Shown here in pieces: positions 49,025 through 56,527 of a stretch of 64,000 nucleotides of DNA. Location: NCBI RefSeq assembly GCF_003315135.1, contig NZ_QNRK01000011.1:104822-168821 (forward strand). The letters are read 5' to 3'. The translations under genes and the position numbers were made by a program. This DNA is from Roseiarcus fermentans. GTDB taxonomy: Bacteria > Pseudomonadota > Alphaproteobacteria > Rhizobiales > Beijerinckiaceae. The notes beneath the pieces were generated by a model. It had not been told where the DNA came from, searched no databases, and worked only from the letters and a program-made list of their open reading frames with translations. Numbering within the stretch: position 1 is the stretch's first letter; every line of letters starts with the position of its first letter.

Positions 49025-50077
49025 ATGAGACAGCGCGCGAGACGGGCCGCGCACTGGGCCGCGCTGGTCGCGCTGTCGGCGGTTCTGGTCGGCGGACTGG
49101 AGCTCCTGCGCCTGCCGGCGGCGCTGCTGCTCGGCTCGCTCGCCGCCGCCGCCCTCCTGAGCGGCTTCGCCATCGAGGCGATTGTCCCGGCGCCGCTGTT
49201 CGTCGCGGCGCAGGCGGTCGTCGGCTGCCTGATCGCGCGCGTCATCGAGCCCTCGACAGTGACGGAGATGGCGCGCGACTGGCCGCTGTTCCTCGCCGGA
49301 GTCCTGTCCGTGATCGCGGCCAGCGCCGGACTGGGATGGCTGCTCGCGCGCCTGAAGGTGCTTCCGGGAACGACCGCGGTGTGGGGCGCCTTTCCCGGCG
49401 CCGCCACCGCGATGACGCTGATGGCCGAGGGTTATGGAGCCGACGTGCGGCTCGTCGCGCTGATGCAGTATCTGCGCGTGGTCATGGTCGCCGCGGCGGC
49501 GACCGCGGTCGCCGGCGTGTGGACGGCCGCGACGCCGCATGCGCCCGCGCCGGTCGTCTGGTTCCCGCCGGTCGCCTGGCCCTCGCTCGCCGCGACCGTC
49601 GCGCTCGCCGCGCTGTCGGCGGCGGCGGGGGCGGCGTTCCGGATACCCGCCGGACCGATGCTGGTCGCCTTCGCCGCGGGGGCGGCGCTGCAGAGCCTCG
49701 GCGTGATGGCCGTCGAACTGCCGCCCTGGCTCCTCGCGCCGGCCTATCTGTGCATCGGCTGGAGCATCGGCGCGCGCTTCAACAGGCCGGCGCTCGCCCA
49801 CGCGGCCAGGATTCTGCCGGCGCTGGCGGCCTCGATCGCCTGCCTGATCGCGATTTGCGCCGCGCTCGCTGCGCCGCTGGCCTATGCCGCTCATGTCGAC
49901 GCCTTGACCGCCTATCTGGCGATGAGCCCGGGCGGCGCCGATTCGGTCGCCATCATCGCCGCATCGACCCGGGTCGACATGCCGTTCATCATGGCGATGC
50001 AAATGGCTCGATTCCTGTTCGTCTTGTTTCTCGGTCCGGCGATCGCCCGCTTCGTCGCCGCCCGCGCGATCGGATGA
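49025..50077 (+). CDS. AbrB family membrane protein (putative transporter, PF05145)
   Basis: 350 residues, about ten hydrophobic helices, in two similar halves. Each half has the LLGSLAAAALLSGFAI / PAGPMLVAFAAGAALQS element and a late GAFPGAATAMTLMAEGYGAD / MSPGGADSVAIIAASTRVD element, the duplicated structure of the AbrB (ammonia monooxygenase-like) permease family. It is unrelated to the DNA-binding AbrB fold. Substrate unknown. It lies 28 bases after the isochorismatase-like gene, so the two may act on the same compound under MarR control. Confidence 0.83.
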   Translation: MRQRARRAAHWAALVALSAVLVGGLELLRLPAALLLGSLAAAALLSGFAIEAIVPAPLFVAAQAVVGCLIARVIEPSTVTEMARDWPLFLAGVLSVIAASAGLGWLLARLKVLPGTTAVWGAFPGAATAMTLMAEGYGADVRLVALMQYLRVVMVAAAATAVAGVWTAATPHAPAPVVWFPPVAWPSLAATVALAALSAAAGAAFRIPAGPMLVAFAAGAALQSLGVMAVELPPWLLAPAYLCIGWSIGARFNRPALAHAARILPALAASIACLIAICAALAAPLAYAAHVDALTAYLAMSPGGADSVAIIAASTRVDMPFIMAMQMARFLFVLFLGPAIARFVAARAIG

Positions 50078-50359
50078 CCCGGCGGGCGCTTTCGCGCGGT
50101 CCGGCGTTGGTCCGGCCCGGTTTCTGTCCCTATGGATCGGGAACGGCGCAGCGGCGCCGATCCAACCAACATCCCGTTCAGCCATACGCGCGACCCGACG
50201 ACTGTCTCTTCCCGGTCTGCAGCCGATCGAGGCGAATTCCGTCGAAACCGCGGCGGCTCCCGTGGCGGAAACGCCCCGCCGGTCGGGGAAGTCCGTCCTG
50301 TTCGACCTGTTCGTCCCCGGCGGCGGCCCTGCGCGCCAGAAGCCGTGGAATAGGCCCGC

Positions 50360-51304
50360 TCAGGCGTTCGGCAGGTTGCGGGCCAGCGCCTCGAGCACGG
50401 CCATGCGCACCGCGACCCCCATCTCGACCTGCTCGCGGATCAGCGACTGGGCGCCGTCGGCGACGGCCGTGTCGATCTCGACGCCGCGGTTCATCGGCCC
50501 GGGATGCATGACCAGCGCGCCGGGCCGGGCGCGCGACAGCTTCTCCTGATCGAGGCCGAAGAAGCGGAAATATTCCTTGGCGCTCGGCACGAACGCGCCG
50601 GCCATGCGCTCGCGCTGCAGGCGCAGCATCATCACGACGTCGGCGTCCGCGAGGCCTGCGCGCATGTCGCGGAAAACCTCGACGCCCATCGCCTCGACCC
50701 CCGCCGGAAGCAGCGTCGATGGGCCGACGACGCGTACGCGGGCGCCGAGCTTGCCGAGCAGCAGGATGTTGGAGCGGGCGACCCGCGAGTGGAGGATGTC
50801 GCCGCAGATGGCGACCGTCAGCCCCTCGATCCGCCCGAGGTTGCGCCGGATGGTGAGCGCGTCGAGCAGCGCCTGGGTCGGGTGCTCGTGCGCGCCGTCG
50901 CCGGCGTTGATCACCGAGCAGTCGACCTTGCGCGCGAGCAGGGAGACCGCGCCGGCGGCGTGATGGCGGACCACCAGAATGTCGGGGCGCATGGCGTTGA
51001 GCGTCATCGCCGTGTCGATCAGCGTCTCGCCCTTTTTCACGCTGGAGGCGGCGACCGCCATGTTCATCACGTCCGCCCCGAGCCGCTTGCCCGCGAGTTC
51101 GAACGACGACTGGGTGCGGGTCGAAGCCTCGAAGAACAGGTTGATCTGGGTGCGGCCGCGCAAGGTCGAGCGCTTCTTCTCGATCTGGCGCGAGATCGCC
51201 ACCGCCTCGTCGGCGAGGTCGAGCAGCGCCTCGATCTCGGGGCGAGAGAGCGGCTCGATGCCGAGCAGGTGGCGCTGGGTGAAGACGGGAAGCGTCGAGG
51301 TCAT
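50360..51304 (-). CDS. pyrB: Aspartate carbamoyltransferase catalytic subunit
   Basis: 314-residue enzyme of pyrimidine synthesis joining carbamoyl phosphate and aspartate. Carbamoyl-phosphate site: [20 protein letters not shown] (about residues 50-70). Then [49 protein letters not shown] with the conserved [17 protein letters not shown], and [13 protein letters not shown]. The ATG at 51302-51304 is chosen since homology starts at [16 protein letters not shown]. pyrC, its usual partner, is not adjacent. A diverged fragment of the same gene lies at 52285-52500. Confidence 0.97.
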   Translation of the reverse strand: MTSTLPVFTQRHLLGIEPLSRPEIEALLDLADEAVAISRQIEKKRSTLRGRTQINLFFEASTRTQSSFELAGKRLGADVMNMAVAASSVKKGETLIDTAMTLNAMRPDILVVRHHAAGAVSLLARKVDCSVINAGDGAHEHPTQALLDALTIRRNLGRIEGLTVAICGDILHSRVARSNILLLGKLGARVRVVGPSTLLPAGVEAMGVEVFRDMRAGLADADVVMMLRLQRERMAGAFVPSAKEYFRFFGLDQEKLSRARPGALVMHPGPMNRGVEIDTAVADGAQSLIREQVEMGVAVRMAVLEALARNLPNA

Positions 51305-51525
51305 GGAGCCCCAGCCTATAGGCGGCGATGAGCTCTGCGGCAACCGAGGAACCGCACGCCTTTCCCGTCCACACCGACTGCCGACGGTATTGCGTCGCGG
51401 CGGCCAGGTGCGGGTGGCGATCGCCATCAGTCGGCAAGATTCCTGACAGCGTATACCAGCTCTTTACATGCGGATTTCTTTTGTGCATGCTTGCAAAGCG
51501 GCCCTCGCCGTGGACGGAGTCAACA

Positions 51526-52122
51526 ATGATGAAGCATATTTTCGCCGCGTCGACCATCGCTGCATCGATTGTCTACGCTGGAACATCGCAGGCTTCGATT
51601 TTCATCAACTTCGATGCCGTCACGAGCTACGCGAACGTCGACAACTTCTATGACGGCGGCACGGACAGCGCCGGCGCCAGCGGCCCGAACCTGGGAGTCG
51701 ATTTCGTCGGCTGGACCACAGCTTCAGGCTTCGGCGCGACGTCGCAGCCGAATCTGGCCTACAACAGCGCCGACCCGGCGACGATCGATGTGGCCGCGGG
51801 ATTTTCGGCCGGGCTGGCCTTCACCCAGGGGCTCTATGTCCCCGGACATGTCGGCGTCTATGCGGGCCTCGATGGAACGGGAAGTCTTCTCGGGTCGCTG
51901 GACCTGCCGGCGAGCGACCCCAACGCTTTTGCCCCGGTCTCCCTGCGCTTCTCCGGCGTGGCCGAATCCGTGGTGTTCACCGGGCCGGTCGGCAACCTGG
52001 GGATCGACGATCTGGCGCTGGGAGCGCCGGAACCGTCGACCTGGGCGATGATGGCGCTCGGCTTCGCCGGCCTCGGGTTCGCCGGCGCTCGCGCCCGCCG
52101 GTCGGCGGTCGCCGCCTTGTAA
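51526..52122 (+). CDS. PEP-CTERM exported protein 1
   Basis: 198 residues. An N-terminal signal peptide (MMKHIFAASTIAASIVYAGT, cleavage probably after QAS) leads a beta-rich domain with INFDAVTSYANVDNFYDGGT, ATIDVAAGFSAGLAFTQG and LGSLDLPASD. The C-terminal sorting signal is PEPSTWAMMALGFAGLGFAG then Arg-rich ARARR, the PEPxxWA variant. Such tails are processed by exosortase-type enzymes at the inner membrane and the proteins end up in the envelope or matrix. GGAG precedes the ATG by 8 bases. It lies between intact pyrB and a pyrB fragment. Confidence 0.88.
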   Translation: MMKHIFAASTIAASIVYAGTSQASIFINFDAVTSYANVDNFYDGGTDSAGASGPNLGVDFVGWTTASGFGATSQPNLAYNSADPATIDVAAGFSAGLAFTQGLYVPGHVGVYAGLDGTGSLLGSLDLPASDPNAFAPVSLRFSGVAESVVFTGPVGNLGIDDLALGAPEPSTWAMMALGFAGLGFAGARARRSAVAAL

Positions 52123-52284
52123 GCCCTCGCGCTCCACCACTCCAAAGCCGTCCGTTCGCGGGCGGCTCATTGTCTTTGCCTGCGGCGAAGGCGACCCGGC
52201 GCTGCGGCCCGCCCGCACGAAACGGTCGAACCGAGGCCGAGCCGGGCGATCCGCGGCGAGACGGACCCTGCCCCATCCAGCGCG

Positions 52285-52500
52285 ACCGCATCAGCGCCTC
52301 GCCGCCGCGGGCGACAACCCATGTGCGTCGCGTCCGCCCCGAGCCGCTCGCCGGCGCGTTCGAGCGTGCGGGTCGAGGCCCGAAGGCCAGATTGACCCGG
52401 GTGCGCCCGCGACAAGGCGGTGCGCTTCTTGCCGACCTTGCGCGATGTCCCGCCGCGTCATGTCGGCGGGGTCGAGCCGCGCCTCGATCCCGGGCGCGGC
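52285..52500 (-). pseudogene. Diverged fragment of pyrB
   Basis: The minus strand can be read in pieces as IEARLDPADMTRRDIAQGRQ (compare [20 protein letters not shown] of PyrB), then SGLDPHARTRR, and in another frame ASTRTLERAGERLGADATHM (compare [19 protein letters not shown]). The DNA aligns with 51003-51240 of the intact gene, for example CGTCCGCCCCGAGCCGCT. Frameshifts and missing ends show it is dead. It lies on the far side of PEP-CTERM gene 1 from the intact gene. Confidence 0.8.
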
Positions 52501-52677
52501 GGAGCGTCGCGACGCCGACCCTGCGGCGCTGTGCGCTCGCGCGCCCCCGCGGTCGGCGAATGCGTCGAATTTCGGGTGTTCCCAGTTGACTATGTATGCA
52601 ACTTGATACAACTTGTAACTGCAACCCGAGATTGCCTGCGAGACGGTCGGCAAAGGGAACGCGCGAGGGGATGGGAC

Positions 52678-53238
52678 ATGAAATCCAAGCTGATTGGGGC
52701 GTGCGCGCTGGCGGCGCTCGCCGCGGGACTGTCGACGCAGGCCGAGGCGGACGTCTGGTGGCAGCTCGACAATGTCGTTTTCGACGACGGCGGCACGGTG
52801 TCCAGCGGCCAGTTCGCCATCAACATCTATGGCTACATCCTGAACTGGCCGGCGAGTTCGGTGTCGGTCACGACCACCGCCGGATCAACCATAACGTCCG
52901 GCGTGACCTATGTGGGAGGCGGCGTCAACTACCCCACGGACGACACGGTGTCGTTCTCGAACCCGGCCAATCCGTACGGGCGCGTGTTCGAGCTGCAGTT
53001 CCAGTACGCCCTGACCACCGCGACAGCCGACGATCCGATCATCGGCGGTTGGGAGTGCGTCAGCGCGGCCGACAATTGCCCCGGCAACCCGACATCGATC
53101 CGTTACGTGAACCTGTCGTCCAGCCCCTACGCCGCCGCGCCGGAGGCGCCGACCTGGGCGATGATGATCCTCGGCGCGGGCTTGCTCGGGCTCGGCGGGA
53201 CGGCCATGCGGGGGCGGCTCCGATTGCTCGCGGCCTGA
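52678..53238 (+). CDS. PEP-CTERM exported protein 2
   Basis: 186 residues. Signal peptide MKSKLIGACALAALAAGLST, cleaved probably after AEA. The mature protein opens DVWWQLDNVVFDDGGTVSSG, a domain seen in several PEP-CTERM proteins, and includes a Cys pair in WECVSAADNCPGN. The sorting tail is APEAPTWAMMILGAGLLGLG then RGRLRLLAA. AGGGGATGGG lies upstream of the ATG. Protein 3 shares the same plan, so they are paralogues. Role unknown; surface or extracellular matrix location is expected. Confidence 0.87.
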   Translation: MKSKLIGACALAALAAGLSTQAEADVWWQLDNVVFDDGGTVSSGQFAINIYGYILNWPASSVSVTTTAGSTITSGVTYVGGGVNYPTDDTVSFSNPANPYGRVFELQFQYALTTATADDPIIGGWECVSAADNCPGNPTSIRYVNLSSSPYAAAPEAPTWAMMILGAGLLGLGGTAMRGRLRLLAA

Positions 53239-53756
53239 ACGACCGCCGCCACGGGCGACGCGATCGCTGACCGCATCGCCGCGCTGAGCGCTGTGGCCGC
53301 GGTCGTTGATCCCGGCGCCGCAGTCAGCGCGTTGGTCAGCCACCGCGGCTGCCCATCCGCTCGCCCCATGCGCGCTCGCCGGCGTCGCCGCGTCGGCAGG
53401 CCCGCCGCGTCCTTGCTCGCGCGCGCCTCGCACAGTCCCCGGACTTGCGGGCCTCGAACGCTCCGGCCAGCCCGGAGACGGTGTTCATCCGGCGCGAGTG
53501 GGTCGCCCTCTGCGGCGAACTCGGGCGGCGCCGCGAACTCGGGCGGGAAAGACGCCCGGCGCCGGGCAGCCGGCGCTGGATGTAAGCGGACGGGCGCACC
53601 GGTCGCGGCCCGTGGCCGGACCCGGATCTCCTCCCGGCGGGGTTCCCGGCTTCTGAACCCCACGGCCGCGCGTATGATAAGTTGACGACGTTATAAAGAT
53701 GCCTCAATGTCCCGCGGTCGATGAGGGATCGACGCGAGAGACGTCTGGGGAAATCC
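53239..53756. other. Intergenic region between PEP-CTERM genes 2 and 3
   Basis: About 520 bases. Frames are open but translations are Arg/Ala-rich and unrecognised. A short direct repeat CGAACTCGGGCGG occurs twice (about 53517-53547). The last 90 bases become AT-richer (TGATAAGTTGACGACGTTAT, about 53674-53694), a likely promoter for gene 3. No remnant was identified. Confidence 0.45.
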
Positions 53757-54287
53757 ATGAATTCAACGATCATGCCGACGATCGCGCTGGCCGCCTTCGC
53801 GTTCGGAGCGGCTTCGCAGGCCAGGGCCGACGTCTGGTGGACGCTCGAGAACGTCACCTTCGACGACGGCGGGACCGCGACCGGCAGCTTCATGATCAAT
53901 GTGGATGACTACAGCGGCGGGGGACAGGCGGCGACAACCGCTGGAGCGACGCTCGGCGGCTACACGTACGACTATGTGACCACGAACAACCCGACCGACG
54001 ACACGATGTACTTCCAGCTGGCGGGCCCCTATGAGTACGCCCGCGGGATGGCGCTGACGTTCGCGCATCCGTTGACGACGGCGATCGACGAAAACGACAT
54101 CATCGGCGCCAGCAGTTGGGAATGCGCGGGCTACTCCTGCCCGGGCAGCGGAACAATCCGCTACGTGACCGGCGGCTACGCGGTCGCGCCGGAAGCCCCG
54201 ACCTGGGCGATGATGATCCTCGGCGCCGGCCTTCTCGGCTTCGGCGGACAGGTCCTGCGCGGGCGGGCTCGGCTCCGCGCCGCCTGA
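53757..54287 (+). CDS. PEP-CTERM exported protein 3
   Basis: 176 residues from ATG 53757 (MNSTIMPTIALAAFAFGAAS signal peptide, cleaved near ARA). The mature part opens DVWWTLENVTFDDGGTATGS, paralogous to protein 2, with NPTDDTMYFQLAGP and a Cys pair in WECAGYSCPG. The sorting tail is APEAPTWAMMILGAGLLGFG with RGRARLRAA. GGGGAAA precedes the ATG. The conserved DVWW.L.NV.FDDGGT module plus the two Cys suggests a small disulfide-containing beta-domain. No exosortase gene is in the window. Confidence 0.88.
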   Translation: MNSTIMPTIALAAFAFGAASQARADVWWTLENVTFDDGGTATGSFMINVDDYSGGGQAATTAGATLGGYTYDYVTTNNPTDDTMYFQLAGPYEYARGMALTFAHPLTTAIDENDIIGASSWECAGYSCPGSGTIRYVTGGYAVAPEAPTWAMMILGAGLLGFGGQVLRGRARLRAA

Positions 54288-54342
54288 CCGGGTCAAGGAC
54301 GGGAGAGGCGGCGTCGCGCCGCCCCCGTCCGCGCGGCGCCAC

Positions 54343-54771
54343 TCAGTCGGCCTGCAGTTTTTCCACCGTCGCCCCGTCGGGCGCGCCGGAAAAGTATTTT
54401 TGCAGGCAGGCCGCGAACGCCGGCTCGTCGGGCGCGGCGCGGGCGAACAGCGTCATCGACGAGCGGAACTTCGCCTCGTCCACGGCGCCGAAAATTCGCC
54501 GCGCGCTGCGGCCTTCGGCGCCGAGGACGAGGCGGGCGCATTCCGCCAGCCGCGGTCCGAGCACGGGGTGCGCGAGATAGGCCTTCGCCTCGTCGAGCGA
54601 CGAAATCGCGTAGAAGACGGACATCGGGCTGAACCCCAGGCCCGCGATCTGCGGGAACACGAACCACATCCAGTGCGACCGCTTCTCGCCGTCCGCCAGC
54701 TCGCGCAGAACCGTCTGGTGGACCGGCGCCTGCGCGTCGACGAAGCGCTGAAGATTGAACGGGTCGGGCAT
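54343..54771 (-). CDS. DUF1810 family protein
   Basis: 142 residues. Opens MPDPFNLQRFVDAQAPVHQT, and has HWMWFVFPQIAGLGFSPMSV, the DUF1810 signature, then YAISSLDEAKAYLAHPVLGP and VDEAKFRSSMTLFARAAPDE. It is a compact helical cytoplasmic protein of unknown function, found widely in proteobacteria. It overlaps nothing and lies 13 bases after the SDR gene on the same strand, so the two may be co-transcribed. Confidence 0.87.
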   Translation of the reverse strand: MPDPFNLQRFVDAQAPVHQTVLRELADGEKRSHWMWFVFPQIAGLGFSPMSVFYAISSLDEAKAYLAHPVLGPRLAECARLVLGAEGRSARRIFGAVDEAKFRSSMTLFARAAPDEPAFAACLQKYFSGAPDGATVEKLQAD

Positions 54772-54784
54772 CGCGCGCGCGGGC

Positions 54785-55639
<855 letters not shown>

Positions 55640-55746
55640 GGCGATCTCGCGAATGTGTGGGGATGCGCGAGTGTCGCATGCCCGCCGAGGGCGCGCAATT
55701 CGAACCTGTTGCGGTATTGAGAGCGTGACACTATCTCCAATCCGTC

Positions 55747-55998
55747 ATGGGCAGATCCACCCCGACCCTTCAGATTCGCAACCAGCGCGTGGCCGACCTG
55801 GCGACCAAGCTCGCAGCCCTTCGGAAAACCTCGAAGACCGACGCCGTGCGGCGGGCGTTGGAAAACGAGATCGCCCGCAGCGAAAGCGAAGCGCCGCTCG
55901 CCGAACGTCTCCGCCCGCTTCTCGAGCGGATCGCCCGCCGCCCTCCGACCGGACTCGAGGCGGACAAGGCGTTCTCCGACGATCTGAGTGGGGATTGA
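55747..55998 (+). CDS. VapB-type antitoxin (PF07704-like)
   Basis: 83 residues. LQIRNQRVADLATKLAALRK then SKTDAVRRALENEIARSESE is the short VapB (Rv0623-type) pattern, a DNA-binding N-terminus and a toxin-wrapping helix. The C-terminal AFSDDLSGD is acidic. The stop overlaps the start of the toxin gene (TGATG). The antitoxin looks intact while its toxin is broken, so it may persist as an orphan. Confidence 0.8.
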   Translation: MGRSTPTLQIRNQRVADLATKLAALRKTSKTDAVRRALENEIARSESEAPLAERLRPLLERIARRPPTGLEADKAFSDDLSGD

Positions 55999-56401
55999 TG
56001 ATCGTTATCGACGCTTCGGCGATCGTCGCAATTCTGTCTCGCGAGCCGGAGTGCGGCGCCTTGATCGCGGCCCTGGAATAGGCCGACTCGGCCGTCACAT
56101 CGCCGATCGCGGTCTACGAGGCTGCGCCGGGGCTGCGGCGCAAACGGTTCTGTTCCGTCGCGGAGGCCGAAGCCGACGTCATGGAGTTTATCGCGTTGGT
56201 CGGCGCCGAGGCGTCGCCGCTCGATCGGAACGCCGCGCATGCGGCGCTGGATGCTTTTCACGATTTGGCAAGGGAACCGGTCATCCCGCGCCGTTGAACC
56301 TCGGCGATTGCTTCGCGTACGCGCAGGCCAAGACGCTCGGCGCTCCGTTGCTGTTCAAGGGGGAGGACTTCGCCCGGACGGATATTCCGATGGCGTCATA
56401 G
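55998..56401 (+). pseudogene. PIN-domain toxin (VapC), inactivated
   Basis: Starts MIVIDASAIVAILSREPECG (catalytic Asp5 present) but meets a TAG at 56078-56080 after 27 codons. In the same frame it resumes as VTSPIAVYEAAPGLRRKRF (Glu region) to FHDLARE, then shifts frame near 56260 to continue NLGDCFAYAQAKTLGAPLLF then KGEDFARTDI, the PIN C-terminus with its last Asp residues. So at least one nonsense and one frameshift mutation have killed it. Confidence 0.85.
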
Positions 56402-56527
56402 CAATTCTGTTCCGGATTGCCGCCTCGCCGCCTCCCCCCATTTGACAAAGGCGCCCTCGCCTCTCCATATCCCGCGCCCGAACCGACAAGGCGGACCGCA
56501 TGGGCGGCGCCGCCGAAGGACGCCTGA

